The translations under genes were made by a program, and so were the position numbers. 64,000 nt of DNA from Achromobacter spanius (GTDB taxonomy: Bacteria > Pseudomonadota > Gammaproteobacteria > Burkholderiales > Burkholderiaceae_B), in assembly GCF_029637605.1 (NCBI RefSeq), contig NZ_CP121261.1:6200001-6264000 (forward strand), written 5' to 3'. Positions 38,570-47,871 of the stretch are shown in pieces; position 1 is the first letter of the stretch; the number at the start of each line of letters is the position of its first letter. The notes below the pieces were generated by a model. That model was not told the DNA's origin and ran no database searches. It worked only from the letters and a program-made list of their open reading frames with translations.

Positions 38570-39948
38570 ACACACCTGCCGATCCCCAGCTTGAATACCT
38601 GCGCGTTCCTCCCCATTCCATCGAGGCGGAGCAGTCGGTGCTGGGCGGCCTGTTGCTGGACAACACCGCGTGGGACCGTATTGCCGACGTGCTGGTCGAA
38701 GAAGACTTCTACCGCCACGACCACCGGCTGATCTGGCACCACATCGCCCGCCTGATCGGCTTGGCGCGGCCCGCCGACGTCATCACTGTCAATGAATCGC
38801 TGATCAGCGCTGGCAAGGCCGAAGACTCGGGCGGCCTGGCGTATTTGAACGCGCTGGCGCACAACACTCCGTCGGCCGCCAACATCCGCCGCTACGCCGA
38901 GATCGTGCGCGAGCGCGCCATGCTGCGCAAGCTGGTGTCGATTGCCGACGAGATCTCGTCGGCCGCGCTGAACCCGCAAGGCAAGGAAGCGCGCCAACTG
39001 CTGGATGAAGCAGAATCCAAGGTCTTCAAGATTGCCCAGGAAGGCTCGCGCGGCGCAGCCGGTTTCCAAGAGATCCAGCCGCTGTTGACCCAAGTGGTCG
39101 AACGTATCGACGAGCTCTACCATCGCGAAGGCAGCTCCGACGTCACCGGCGTGCCCACCGGCTTCACTGACCTGGACAAGATGACGTCCGGCATGCAGGG
39201 CGGCGACCTGATCATCGTGGCCGGCCGTCCGTCCATGGGCAAGACCTCGTTCTCGATGAACATCGGCGAACACGTGGCCATCGAGCAGGGCTTGCCCGTG
39301 GCAGTGTTCTCCATGGAAATGGGCGCGGTGCAGTTGGCAATGCGTATGTTGGGCTCGGTCGGCTTGCTGGACCAGCATCGCATGCGTACCGGCAAACTCA
39401 TCGCCGATGACTGGCCGCGCGTGACGCACGCCGTGCAACTGATGCAGGACGCGCAGGTCTACATCGACGAAACCCCCGCCCTGAGCCCCATGGAAGTGCG
39501 TGCGCGCACACGCCGCCTGGCGCGCCAGTGCGGTCAGCTTGGCCTGATCATCATCGACTACCTGCAGCTGATGTCGGGTAACGGCTCCGGCGAAAATCGG
39601 GCTACCGAAGTGTCGGAAATCAGCCGGTCGCTGAAAGGCCTGGCGAAGGAACTGAACTGCCCGCTGATCGCGCTGTCGCAGTTGAACCGAAGCCTGGAAC
39701 AACGCCCCAACAAGCGCCCCGTGATGAGCGATCTGCGCGAATCCGGCGCTATCGAACAGGACGCCGACGTGATCCTGTTCATCTACCGCGACGAAGTCTA
39801 CAACCCGGATTCGCCGGACAAGGGTACTGCCGAGATCATCATCGGCAAGCAGCGTAACGGCCCCATCGGTACGGTGCGCCTGACCTTCCAGGGTTCCAGC
39901 ACGCGCTTCCTGAACTTCTCCGGTGCGCAGCCGCGCGACATGTACTGA
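38566..39948 (+). CDS. dnaB: Replicative DNA helicase
   Basis: A 460-residue DnaB, the hexameric 5'-3' helicase of the replication fork. The N-terminal domain (about 12-115) includes VPPHSIEAEQSVLGGLLLDN. The RecA-like domain has Walker A GRPSMGKTS near residue 221, Walker B LGLIIIDYLQLM and the arginine-finger region near the C-terminus. No intein is present. The frame extends 36 codons upstream but that part overlaps the kinase-fold gene; the ATGA overlap supports 38566. Confidence 0.97.
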   Translation: MNTPADPQLEYLRVPPHSIEAEQSVLGGLLLDNTAWDRIADVLVEEDFYRHDHRLIWHHIARLIGLARPADVITVNESLISAGKAEDSGGLAYLNALAHNTPSAANIRRYAEIVRERAMLRKLVSIADEISSAALNPQGKEARQLLDEAESKVFKIAQEGSRGAAGFQEIQPLLTQVVERIDELYHREGSSDVTGVPTGFTDLDKMTSGMQGGDLIIVAGRPSMGKTSFSMNIGEHVAIEQGLPVAVFSMEMGAVQLAMRMLGSVGLLDQHRMRTGKLIADDWPRVTHAVQLMQDAQVYIDETPALSPMEVRARTRRLARQCGQLGLIIIDYLQLMSGNGSGENRATEVSEISRSLKGLAKELNCPLIALSQLNRSLEQRPNKRPVMSDLRESGAIEQDADVILFIYRDEVYNPDSPDKGTAEIIIGKQRNGPIGTVRLTFQGSSTRFLNFSGAQPRDMY

Positions 39949-39969
39949 CCCAACGCCGGCATAAAAAAA

Positions 39970-40004
39970 ACCGCGTCACAGTTGAATGTGACGCGGTTTT
40001 TTTT
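39970..40004. terminator. Bidirectional terminator after dnaB
   Basis: Perfect 10-bp stem ACCGCGTCAC/GTGACGCGGT with an 8-base loop, A8 before and T8 after. Serves dnaB and the convergent transporter gene. Confidence 0.92.
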
Positions 40005-40016
40005 GTGCGGAAGGGT

Positions 40017-40994
40017 TCAGTCCTTGATTTCCGGACGCTTGCCGTAGCGCGCGGCCAGCACGCCGCAGACCATCAACTGGATCTGATGGAACAGCATCAA
40101 GGGCAGCACGATGGCGCCCACGGCGTGGCCGGCGAACAGCACCTGCGCCATCGGAATACCGCTGGCCAGGCTCTTTTTCGAACCGCAGAAAAGCAGGGTG
40201 ATGCGGTCTTCCACGTTAAAGCCGAAGAGCTTGCCGGCCAAGGCGCACAAGCCCAGCGCAAGCGCCAGGATGACCGCGCAGCACACCACCAGGCCGACCA
40301 GCGCGGGGATGGGCGTGGTGCTCCACAGGCCTTCGTTGATGGCTTCGGAAAAGGCCGTGTACACAACCAGCAGGATCGAACCCTGGTCAACGAACTTCAG
40401 CATGGCCTTGTGCTTGTGGACCCAGGCGCCGATCCAGCGACGCGCGACCTGGCCCAGCACGAAGGGCAGCAGCAGTTGCAGCATGATCTTGCCGACCGCA
40501 TCGAACGAGATCGGCGCGCTGCCGGCGTTGGCCACGACCGTGCCCACCAGCAGCGGGGTCAGGAAAATGCCCAGCAGGCTGGAGGCCGACGCGCTGCACA
40601 CTGCGGCCGGCACGTTGCCGCGCGCCATGGAGGTGAAGGCAATCGCCGATTGCACCGTGGCGGGCAGGCAGCACAGGAACAGGATGCCCAGGTACAGCTC
40701 GGGCGTAACCAGCGGTTCCAGCACGGGCTTGAGCGCCAGGCCCAGCAAGGGAAACATCAGGAACGTGGCGGAGAAGATCGTCAGGTGCAGCTTCCAGTGC
40801 GTCAGGCCGGCGATGATGGCCTCGCGCGACAGGCGCGCGCCGTGCAGGAAAAACAGCAGGCCCACCGCAATGTTGGTGATCCAGCCGAACACCACCACGC
40901 CTTGCCCGTGCGCGGGCACGATGCTGGCGATGATGACGGTGCAGATCAGGTAGAGGGTGAAGCGGTCGGGCAGAAGGCGGACTAGGCGTGACAT
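40017..40994 (-). CDS. SBF-like (bile acid:sodium symporter family) transporter
   Basis: A 325-residue membrane protein with about ten helices, of the SBF-like branch of the bile acid/sodium symporter superfamily. Recognisable stretches are VGLLFFLHGARLSREAI near residue 45, LFLCCLPATVQSAIAF near residue 108, and FCGSKKSLASGIPMA in helix 9, where the substrate and ion crossover site lies. Bacterial members move organic acids or unknown solutes. The in-frame stretch upstream of 40994 is rich in Pro and Phe and is probably not translated. Confidence 0.85.
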   Translation of the reverse strand: MSRLVRLLPDRFTLYLICTVIIASIVPAHGQGVVVFGWITNIAVGLLFFLHGARLSREAIIAGLTHWKLHLTIFSATFLMFPLLGLALKPVLEPLVTPELYLGILFLCCLPATVQSAIAFTSMARGNVPAAVCSASASSLLGIFLTPLLVGTVVANAGSAPISFDAVGKIMLQLLLPFVLGQVARRWIGAWVHKHKAMLKFVDQGSILLVVYTAFSEAINEGLWSTTPIPALVGLVVCCAVILALALGLCALAGKLFGFNVEDRITLLFCGSKKSLASGIPMAQVLFAGHAVGAIVLPLMLFHQIQLMVCGVLAARYGKRPEIKD

Positions 40995-41120
40995 GGACGA
41001 ATCAAAGGGCGGACGGAAAGCGGGAAAGGCTAGCGGGAACGGCAAGCTGGAATGACGGTCAGCGGCGCGACAGTCACGCCGAAACGGGGCGTATTGTAGT
41101 CCCGAGGCGCGCTTGGCGCG

Positions 41121-42101
41121 CTAGGGCGTCATCGCCAGTGCCAGGTCGAACGCGGCGACCAGCGAGGCGTGGTCGGCCACACCCCGGCCGGCGATGTCGA
41201 AGGCGGTGCCGTGGTCCACGCTGGTACGCACGAAAGGCAGGCCTACGGTGACGTTCACGCCGTGATCCAGCCCCAGGTACTTCACCGGGATCAGGCCCTG
41301 ATCGTGGTACTGGGCCACGACGATGTCGAATTCGCCACGGCGTGCGCGCATGAAGACGGTGTCGCCGGGCCAGGGGCCGCTGGCGTCGATGCCTTCGGCG
41401 CGTGCGCGAGCGATGGCCGGTTCGATGATGTCAATGTCTTCGCGGCCAAAATTGCCGCCTTCGCCGGCGTGGGGGTTCAGGCCCGCCACGGCCACGCGCG
41501 GGGCGGCGATCCCCATTTGCCGGCAGGCCCGGTCGGCCAGCCGCATGGCGGTCAACTCGGCTTCGGGCGTGATGCGCGCGATCACGTCCGCCAAGGCCAC
41601 GTGTATGGTCACCAGCAACACGCGCAATTCGTCGTTGGCCAGCATCATGGCGAAGTCTTGCGTGGCGGAGCGGTCGGCCAGGATCTCGGTGTGGCCGGGA
41701 TAGTCGATGCCGGCCTCGTGCATGGATTTTTTGTTCAGCGGCGCGGTAACGATGGCGCGGATGCGACCGGCCTGCGCGTCGTCGATGGCCGCGCACACAT
41801 AGTCATAGGCCGCGCGTCCGGCGGCGGCATTGATCTGTCCCAACGGCAGATCGTCGGGCAGGGCGGGGCTACAGGCGATGACATGAATGCGACCGGCGTC
41901 GGGGCTGGCCTGGGTGGCGTCGCGGATTTCCACGACGTCCAGGCGCGCGCCCAGTTGGACAGCGGCGCGGCGCAGCGCGCCCGCATCGCCGTAAACCACG
42001 CAAGGTGCGTTCAGGCCTTGCGCTATTGCCTTGACGACGATTTCAGGGCCGATGCCCGCGGCATCGCCCATGGTGATGCCCACGGGCAATGCGACGTTCA
42101 C
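41121..42101 (-). CDS. pdxA: PdxA-family 4-hydroxythreonine-4-phosphate dehydrogenase
   Basis: A 326-residue PdxA-family NAD-dependent dehydrogenase. Substrate- and metal-binding motifs are seen: GITMGDAAGIGPEI at the N-terminus, TAPLNKKSMHEAG with YPGHTE, NPHAGEGGNFG, and QYHDQGLIPVK with a metal His. PdxA makes the aminoketone precursor of pyridoxal phosphate. Close paralogues (PdxA2) act on phosphorylated threonate or erythronate instead. The usual surA/ksgA neighbours are absent, so the paralogue role cannot be excluded. The GTG start overlaps the upstream lipoprotein stop by 4 bp. Confidence 0.88.
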   Translation of the reverse strand: MNVALPVGITMGDAAGIGPEIVVKAIAQGLNAPCVVYGDAGALRRAAVQLGARLDVVEIRDATQASPDAGRIHVIACSPALPDDLPLGQINAAAGRAAYDYVCAAIDDAQAGRIRAIVTAPLNKKSMHEAGIDYPGHTEILADRSATQDFAMMLANDELRVLLVTIHVALADVIARITPEAELTAMRLADRACRQMGIAAPRVAVAGLNPHAGEGGNFGREDIDIIEPAIARARAEGIDASGPWPGDTVFMRARRGEFDIVVAQYHDQGLIPVKYLGLDHGVNVTVGLPFVRTSVDHGTAFDIAGRGVADHASLVAAFDLALAMTP

Positions 42102-42406
42102 GATGCCTTGTCCTTGGGCGGTTCGATGGCGCCGCATTCGAACGTGACCGTGGCGCGCTTGGAGCCCAGCCCCGTTGCGTGGTTGGAAGTCACTTCCGGC
42201 TTTTGCAGCTTGCGGCCGATTTCCTGGCAATACTGGTCGGCGCGTTGCAGCGTCTGATTCTTCAGTTCAACCCACGTCAGCAATTGCGTGCCCGAACTGT
42301 AGGTGACGCTGTAGGTGTCTTTACCGACAGACGTCACCTCGCTCATGCTGGAGCAGGCGGAGAGCAGGGTCAGCAAGGCGGCGGCGGAGGCAAGGCGTAC
42401 AAACAT
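42098..42406 (-). CDS. Small putative lipoprotein
   Basis: A 102-residue protein with a lipoprotein signal: hydrophobic core then lipobox LSAC with Cys at about residue 18. The mature part is short and polar (KDTYSVTYSSGTQLLTWVEL, then a Cys in ADQYCQEIG and one in TFECGA), which could form a disulfide. I do not recognise a family with a known role. It is translationally coupled to pdxA. Confidence 0.7.
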   Translation of the reverse strand: MFVRLASAAALLTLLSACSSMSEVTSVGKDTYSVTYSSGTQLLTWVELKNQTLQRADQYCQEIGRKLQKPEVTSNHATGLGSKRATVTFECGAIEPPKDKAS

Positions 42407-42497
42407 GGGTCATCCAGAAATCACGATATCCGTCATTACAACACCATGTCGGTCCTCGAGAAAAGACGGCGGGATGGCTCCAGCCCCCCGGCGTGCG

Positions 42498-42956
42498 TCA
42501 GGGTACCGCCACAGCGCTGCGCCTGTCCACCTTGCGGCTCAACACGATCGATGTCTGCGTCTGCTTGACGCCGTCGATCAGGCCGATGCGGTCCAGCAGC
42601 TCGTCCAGTTGCTCATGGGTTTCACAGCGCAGGAAGATCAGGTAGTCATACGGCCCGCTTACCGATGACACCTCTTCCACTTCCGGCATGCGTTCCAGTT
42701 CGCGGATGACGGCGGCCGGCGTCTTGGGCAGCACGCTGATAAAGCAATATGCCCGCACCGCGGCTTCTTCCAGGCGTCGCCCCAGCCGCACGCCATAGCC
42801 CGACACGATGTGTTCGCGTTCCAGCCGCGCGATGCGCGCGACAACGGTCGTGCGCGCCAGGCCCAGCTTGCGCGCCAGGATGGCCGCGGGTTCGCGCGCG
42901 TTGGCCGAAAGCAGGCTCAGCAATTGCCGGTCGATATCGTCGAGTCGTTCGTTCAT
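42498..42956 (-). CDS. Lrp/AsnC-family transcriptional regulator
   Basis: A 152-residue Lrp/AsnC regulator. The N-terminal helix-turn-helix reads LDDIDRQLLSLLSANARE then LGLARTTVVARIARLE, and the C-terminal RAM effector domain follows from about residue 65 (ISVLPKTPAAVIREL, VSGPYDYLI). Such proteins sense amino acids. The adjacent genes give no clear target. The open frame upstream of 42956 is a shadow. Confidence 0.9.
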   Translation of the reverse strand: MNERLDDIDRQLLSLLSANAREPAAILARKLGLARTTVVARIARLEREHIVSGYGVRLGRRLEEAAVRAYCFISVLPKTPAAVIRELERMPEVEEVSSVSGPYDYLIFLRCETHEQLDELLDRIGLIDGVKQTQTSIVLSRKVDRRSAVAVP

Positions 42957-43033
42957 GCAAAGGGCGTGCGGCGAGTTACGGAGTGGCGACGGTACAGGCG
43001 TGATCCCGCCCGCGTCAATGCAGTGGGGCGCGG

Positions 43034-43639
43034 CTAACCGTCTGATTCGGGCGGAATGCCGCCGTGGTAGATACGCCCGTCGAACTCGAAGCGCGTGATG
43101 GTCTTGTGCGCGGCATCGAAAATGCGGTCGCGGCTGGCGCCGTCCAGTCCGTCGTGGTCGGCGAAGCGAAAGCGGCATAGGTCGATGTCGCTGTCGTAGA
43201 ACACCGAATTTACAAAGCGGCTGACGTCGGCCTCATGCGCAAAATGCGCAAATTCCCGCAATTGCTCCATTTCGTGGAAGGCGCCGTTGCGGCTGACCAG
43301 CAGCATGCCGAATTTGCGTTCTTCGTCGGCCACCAGTTCCGGCGCTGCCGGCGCACTGACTGACAAGGCGTCTTCGTAGTCGAAGCGGGCGCCAGCGTCA
43401 TGCATGGCATCCAGCACGGTTTGCCATTGACGTTCGTCCAGCGTCAGGCGGGCCATCATGTAGAACAGGCGTTGTCGGCCCAGTGTGCGCGGCTCGGGTC
43501 CGCCGACATAACTTGGCCATGGCGTTGCGGCGTCCAATCCGGCCAGTTCGGCCATGCGCGCATCGCTGAATCCCAGTTTGTCCTGCAGGCGCTGCAGGGA
43601 TTGGGCGTCTGGGGGTGCATAGTTCTGGATCGTCTTCAT
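43034..43639 (-). CDS. Conserved hypothetical protein
   Basis: A 201-residue soluble protein I do not recognise. Residues about 14-36 (LQRLQDKLGFSDARMAELAGLD) resemble the start of an XRE-type helix-turn-helix but without a convincing recognition helix. The rest is acidic and aromatic-rich (SRFVNSVFYDSDIDLCRFRF). No signal peptide or membrane segment. It lies 77 bp upstream of the Lrp gene on the same strand. Confidence 0.6.
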   Translation of the reverse strand: MKTIQNYAPPDAQSLQRLQDKLGFSDARMAELAGLDAATPWPSYVGGPEPRTLGRQRLFYMMARLTLDERQWQTVLDAMHDAGARFDYEDALSVSAPAAPELVADEERKFGMLLVSRNGAFHEMEQLREFAHFAHEADVSRFVNSVFYDSDIDLCRFRFADHDGLDGASRDRIFDAAHKTITRFEFDGRIYHGGIPPESDG

Positions 43640-43829
43640 AAGCGCTCCGGTGTCCCCGGATGCCGCAGATGGCGCCGGTGGCGTGCGCCGCGGTGCCCCG
43701 GCGGCTACGCTTTATGCTAGCGCGGGGCCTGGCGCTTGCCTAGCACCCGCGCGACAGGGCGGGCGGCGGGAAGTGTATGGGCGCCATGCTAGGATTTGCG
43801 CCGATCATCAATGCCAGGAGGCTTACGCC

Positions 43830-44075
43830 ATGGATACCCAAGAACAAATTGCCGTTATCGTTCACACCATTTCGCATCAGGGCGGCCGCATCGATGCGTT
43901 GAATTCGACCCTGTTGTCGATGCTGCATCTGGTCAAGGCGTCGCCGGGCCTGCGCGAAGCGATCGAGGCACAGTTGGAGCAGAACTATTCCAGCCTGTTG
44001 GCGCGCTCGGAAAACCCGCAGTACGTGGCGGGCTTCGAAAGCGTGCGCGACATGATCATTGCTGCCCTGAAATGA
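43830..44075 (+). CDS. Small hypothetical protein
   Basis: An 81-residue, mostly helical soluble protein (EQIAVIVHTISHQGGRID, then SMLHLVKASPGLREAIEAQLE). A strong CAGGAGG site lies 8 bases upstream of the ATG, which supports translation. Function unknown. Repeat copy A follows 26 bp after its stop. Confidence 0.65.
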   Translation: MDTQEQIAVIVHTISHQGGRIDALNSTLLSMLHLVKASPGLREAIEAQLEQNYSSLLARSENPQYVAGFESVRDMIIAALK

Positions 44076-44101
44076 GCGTTGCGCGGGCGTCGCGCATCAG
44101 A

Positions 44102-44195
44102 AAGTTACCCACAGCTTCTGTGGACAAGCCTTGGGATAGTGGGGGCATAGATCCACAATTTCCTTTGATTACAAAGGCTTGGGGGTGGCGGTCAA
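44102..44195 (+). repeat. 94-bp intergenic repeat, copy A
   Basis: Aligns without gaps to 47778-47871 at 69 of 94 positions. The left 38 bases (36 identical) hold inverted DnaA-box-like motifs TTACCCACAG and CTGTGGACAA three bases apart. The right part shares ACAAAGGCTTGG and GCGGTCAA. CAAGCCTT on the left can pair with AAGGCTTG on the right, with a variable loop between. It lies between two small genes. Confidence 0.85.
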
Positions 44196-44274
44196 AGGTG
44201 GCTCCTTTTGCGCGTTTCAGACACGCAATTGTGTAATCTCCACAAGCGCGTCAAGCCGGGTAATATGCGGCCCC

Positions 44275-44547
44275 ATGCGGAATCAGTATCGATTGGAACA
44301 CCCGGGCACCGCCATGTTGGCGCGCGTTTCGGAAGCGGCAAAGCTGGCGGCGTTCGACCCCGGCAAACTCTCGCCCCAAGCGCGTGAGAGCTGGGAGCGC
44401 ATGGGGCATGGCTTCAAGGCGTGGCACGACTTCGACCAACGCCACCCCATCCTGCGCCGCTTGGCGCTGCTGCCTCTTGTGGGCGGCTGGTACCGCAAGG
44501 CACGGCGGCGCCATGTGTTGCGCGCCAGCGGTCGCATCGTCTGTTGA
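44275..44547 (+). CDS. Small basic hypothetical protein
   Basis: A 90-residue basic protein (RNQYRLEHPGTAMLARVSEA, RKARRRHVLRASGR). A hydrophobic stretch RLALLPLVGGWY near residue 70 is too short for a confident membrane helix. I do not recognise it. The frame is open further upstream, but those bases include repeat copy A and AT-rich promoter-like DNA, so I chose ATG 44275. Confidence 0.5.
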   Translation: MRNQYRLEHPGTAMLARVSEAAKLAAFDPGKLSPQARESWERMGHGFKAWHDFDQRHPILRRLALLPLVGGWYRKARRRHVLRASGRIVC

Positions 44548-44554
44548 TGGTGGC

Positions 44555-45121
44555 TTAGCGTTGCCGTCGTCGGGCAACCAGGTGATAGGTCAGCCCAATC
44601 AGCAGGCCGATCGCCGCAGCCACGGCCAACTTCGTTTCCACGCCATGCAGACGGCCAAGCAGGGTCTCGATGGTCTGGCCAAACGCATAGCCCACCACGC
44701 TGAAGCACACCGCCCAAATGACGGCGGCGATGGCATTGAGCATCAGGAAGCGCAACGGCGGCACGCGCGACATCCCTAGCGCCACGGGCCCCACGGTGCG
44801 CAGCCCATACAGGAAGCGCAGGCTGAGGATGAAGCCATGCGGATAGCGGTCGATGGCGGCCAGCGCTTTTTCAAATGCCGGCTTTTCGCGGATGCGTCGC
44901 ACGAAGCGGTGGTCGCGATAGCGCCGACCCAGAAAGAACAGCAGTTGGTCTGCCCCGAAGGAACCGGCGAAGGCGCACAGCATCACGTACGGCAAATGCA
45001 GAAGATGCTGGTGTGCCAGAAAGCCCGCGAATACCACCACGCTTTCGCCTTCCAGAAAGGTGCCGGCCAGCACTGCCCACAGGCCGTAATCAACGATGAA
45101 TTGATGTAGGGAAGTGCTCAT
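44555..45121 (-). CDS. DedA-family membrane protein
   Basis: A 188-residue inner-membrane protein of the DedA/VTT family, involved in lipid-carrier and phospholipid flipping and membrane homeostasis. The family motif FLEGESVVVFAGFLA is near residue 22, FGADQLLFFLGRRYRDH near residue 55, and the R-x3-P/G motif in RFLYGLRTVGPVALGMSR near residue 102. The start codon overlaps the MocR stop by 4 bp (ATGA), so the two are coupled. Confidence 0.9.
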   Translation of the reverse strand: MSTSLHQFIVDYGLWAVLAGTFLEGESVVVFAGFLAHQHLLHLPYVMLCAFAGSFGADQLLFFLGRRYRDHRFVRRIREKPAFEKALAAIDRYPHGFILSLRFLYGLRTVGPVALGMSRVPPLRFLMLNAIAAVIWAVCFSVVGYAFGQTIETLLGRLHGVETKLAVAAAIGLLIGLTYHLVARRRQR

Positions 45122-46557
45122 GCCGTGCGTTCGCCCACGATGCGCGCCAGGGTCAACAAGGCGCGCGAGATGTCTGGCGTGGTGCGCTGGCCGCAACTGA
45201 TGCGCAGGAAATGGTTGTAGCGCGTGCCGTTCGAGAACATGGCGCCGGGGGCAACGCGTATGCCTTCCCGCAAGGCCGCTTCAAATACGTCCATGCCCGA
45301 ACGGCCGCCGGGCATTTCCACCCAAAGCAGCATGCCGCCTTGCGGCACGCTCAAGCGCGTACCCTGCGGAAAGTGCGCGGCGATGGCCTCGGCCGTCTGG
45401 TCGCGCTGTTGCTTCAAGTGACGCCGCAAGCGCGTCAGGTGGCGGTCGTAGGCGCGGGACCCCATGTACTCGGCCACGGCGATCTGCGCCAGGGGTTCAT
45501 TAGGCCGGCTTTGCGCGAATTTCAGCATGGCGATGCGCGCTTTCCAGCGTCCGCCCAGCAACCAGCCCAAGCGCATGCCCGGGGCCAGCGTCTTGTGCAT
45601 GGACGAGCAATAGATCACGTTGCCGGTCGCATCCCAGGACTTGGCCGCGACCAAGGGCGTGTCGTCATCGGTCAGCGCGCCGTAGGTGTCGTCTTCGATC
45701 AGCGGCACCTGCTGGCGCTCGCACAGCGCCACCAGCCGGGCCTTCTCGGCATCCGGCATGACGCAACCCAGCGGATTCTGGAAGTTGGGCACGACGACCA
45801 CGGCGCGAATATTGCCGTGCGTCTGGAAGGCCAAGTCCAGCGCCTCGATCGACAAGCCGTGTTGCGGGCTGGTCGGAATTTCCAGCGCGCGCATGCCCAG
45901 GCTTTCCAGAATCTGCAGCAGCCCGAAGTAAGTGGGTGACTCGACGGCGATGGTGTCGCCCGGCCGGGCCACCGCGCGCAGAGCCAGGTTCAGGGCTTCG
46001 ATGCAGCCGTGCGTGACGATGACGTCATCCGGCGTGGTGTTGATGCCATTGGTCAGCGCCCGACGCGCCAGCACTGACCGCAATTCGGGATGCCCCTGCG
46101 GCGGTACCGGGCTGACCAGCACGTGGGGTGACGCGCGCAACGCGCGCGTCATCGCCTGCTTCAGCGCGTCCATCGGATAAGCCTCGGGCACCGCGGCCGC
46201 CAGCGCGAAGTTGGCGCTGACGGGGTGGGCTTCGCACTTGGCGATGAAGTCCGAGACGCGGTCATGGATGCCTACGTACTGCGCGGCCCCCAGCGTTTGG
46301 CGGACGTCGGGCTCGTTGACCGGAGGAATGCTGTTTCGTCGGGCCTGCAATACGAAATAGCCCGACCGTGGCCGGGCCTCGATCAAGCCGTCGTCTTCCA
46401 GTTGGCGGCAGGCTTGCAGCGCCGTGGATAGGCTGACATGGTGCGTGCGCACCAGCGTGCGCACCGACGGCATGCGCTGAGCGGGCGCCAGGACGCCCGT
46501 CTGGATGGCGCGCCGGTAGTGGTTCGCCAAGCGGAGGTACAGCGGTTGTGGATCCAT
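45118..46557 (-). CDS. MocR-type regulator (GntR HTH fused to PLP aminotransferase fold)
   Basis: A 479-residue protein with an N-terminal GntR winged helix (about 1-70: PLYLRLANHYRRAIQTG, MPSVRTLVRTHHVSLST) and a type-I aminotransferase domain. The PLP Lys is in SSMHKTLAPGMRLGW, with the cofactor Asn in VPNFQNPLG and EDDTYG. MocR proteins usually act as PLP-dependent regulators rather than aminotransferases. It is divergent from the gene at 46727 across 169 bp. Start at 46557 follows the family; Met codons further upstream read as hydrophobic non-family sequence. Confidence 0.9.
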   Translation of the reverse strand: MDPQPLYLRLANHYRRAIQTGVLAPAQRMPSVRTLVRTHHVSLSTALQACRQLEDDGLIEARPRSGYFVLQARRNSIPPVNEPDVRQTLGAAQYVGIHDRVSDFIAKCEAHPVSANFALAAAVPEAYPMDALKQAMTRALRASPHVLVSPVPPQGHPELRSVLARRALTNGINTTPDDVIVTHGCIEALNLALRAVARPGDTIAVESPTYFGLLQILESLGMRALEIPTSPQHGLSIEALDLAFQTHGNIRAVVVVPNFQNPLGCVMPDAEKARLVALCERQQVPLIEDDTYGALTDDDTPLVAAKSWDATGNVIYCSSMHKTLAPGMRLGWLLGGRWKARIAMLKFAQSRPNEPLAQIAVAEYMGSRAYDRHLTRLRRHLKQQRDQTAEAIAAHFPQGTRLSVPQGGMLLWVEMPGGRSGMDVFEAALREGIRVAPGAMFSNGTRYNHFLRISCGQRTTPDISRALLTLARIVGERTA

Positions 46558-46726
46558 GCGCCGATCATGCTCCCCGAGCTTGGAATATAGGAAGGCACAG
46601 ATTGACAAAAAGTACACCATAACAGCCACAAAATCGAGCATCTGCATCGGTACAGAAAGGGCGGGATTGTGGCTGTTGCGCAAAGCAGCGCCCGCGTAGC
46701 CTGTCAGTGTCCGATTGGAGATGATC

Positions 46727-47104
46727 ATGCAAGCCGATACTTACGCCGACAGCCCGTCCCACCGCCTGGAAATCGCCGCCGGCGCATCCCGTGATTTTGT
46801 TCTGCGCGCCGGTGCAACGCTTATCTGCGTCGCCGGCAGCGTGCGCCTTGAAGAACGTGTCGCAGACGCGCAAGCCACGGGCAGCGTGCCTTTGCCGGTT
46901 GCCGTGCGGCTGAATTCTGGCGAAGCGCATGCGCTTGTCGACGGGGGCGTGGTGCGCGTCACCGCCATCAACGCCGCCGACGTCATTTGCCTTGAGGTTC
47001 CGGACCCAATTAGCCGCTTTTTCAAGGCAGCCACAAGAATATTTCGCCTGAAAGTACTGAAATCTTCGAATAAAGGGCTGGGTGCGCTGCACAAGATTTC
47101 ATAA
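46727..47104 (+). CDS. Small hypothetical protein (possibly DUF2917-like)
   Basis: A 125-residue soluble, beta-rich protein (HRLEIAAGASRDFVLRAG, VRVTAINAADVICLE) that resembles DUF2917 proteins in pattern, an assignment I hold weakly. A GGAG lies 7 bases upstream of ATG 46727. Divergent from the MocR gene, so possibly its target. The initiator tRNA gene starts 24 bp after the stop. Confidence 0.55.
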   Translation: MQADTYADSPSHRLEIAAGASRDFVLRAGATLICVAGSVRLEERVADAQATGSVPLPVAVRLNSGEAHALVDGGVVRVTAINAADVICLEVPDPISRFFKAATRIFRLKVLKSSNKGLGALHKIS

Positions 47105-47128
47105 TGGTGTATGATTCATCACATCAGA

Positions 47129-47205
<77 letters not shown>

Positions 47206-47217
47206 GTTTTAAGAAAA

Positions 47218-47244
47218 AGCCGCGATTCCTATCGCGGCTTTTTT
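47218..47244 (+). terminator. Terminator after tRNA-fMet
   Basis: 8-bp stem AGCCGCGA/TCGCGGCT, 6-base loop, then six T, 12 bases after the tRNA end. Confidence 0.88.
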
Positions 47245-47398
47245 GCGTTCGTCTTTTGCGCTTTCTTTCGTCCGGACTTGCCCTGGGTCAACCCAATGTT
47301 CCAGCCCGGAGTTTCCCGGATGTTCGTGCCTGCACAGCGCCGCAACCCTGAGCTACCATGGGCCACGCGCGCTAGGTTGCCGCACAGGAGGAGGGTCC

Positions 47399-47743
47399 AT
47401 GGGTACAGCAAAATACGATCATCCCGGTTTTGTCGCCGACACCGGCGCTGAAGGCAAGTACCACGTAGGCATCTGGTGCCCGCACGGCTACCCGGCCCAC
47501 ATCCATATCGGCCGGCCCGCGGAGCGCGGCGATCCCCAGGCGCTGCTGCGCTTGCGCATTCCCGATGGCGTCTTTCAATCCCTGCCCGACGATCCCGAAA
47601 CCCTGTGCCGGCGCGCGCTGGGCCAGGCGATGGGCGCGGGCTTGCTGCGTTCCGTGGCCGTGGACGGCGAGTACCAGGAGCTGCGTTTCGAAATGGATTC
47701 GGAGCCATGGTCGGGACCCATGCAGGCGGCCGGCAACGCCTGA
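47399..47743 (+). CDS. Hypothetical protein
   Basis: A 114-residue soluble protein with no family I recognise. It has a His/Pro-rich stretch VGIWCPHGYPAHIHIGRP near residue 25 that could bind a metal. A very strong AGGAGGAGG site lies just before the ATG. The longer open frame upstream overlaps the tRNA terminator region and is rejected. Confidence 0.6.
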   Translation: MGTAKYDHPGFVADTGAEGKYHVGIWCPHGYPAHIHIGRPAERGDPQALLRLRIPDGVFQSLPDDPETLCRRALGQAMGAGLLRSVAVDGEYQELRFEMDSEPWSGPMQAAGNA

Positions 47744-47777
47744 GCTTGGAAAGCCTGAATTCGGAAATCAAGGCAGG

Positions 47778-47871
47778 AAGTTACCCACAGCGACTGTGGA
47801 CAAGCCTTGGGATAGGCTCTGTGCATGTCGAAATTGTTCTTGCATAACAAAGGCTTGGCGCCTGCGGTCAA
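47778..47871 (+). repeat. 94-bp intergenic repeat, copy B
   Basis: Partner of copy A at 44102-44195, same orientation, exactly 3676 bp apart. It carries the same inverted TTACCCACAG / CTGTGGACAA pair and the same CAAGCCTT / AAGGCTTG stem. It sits in the 332-bp gap 47744-48075; in the remaining 200 bp of that gap I see no gene. Confidence 0.85.
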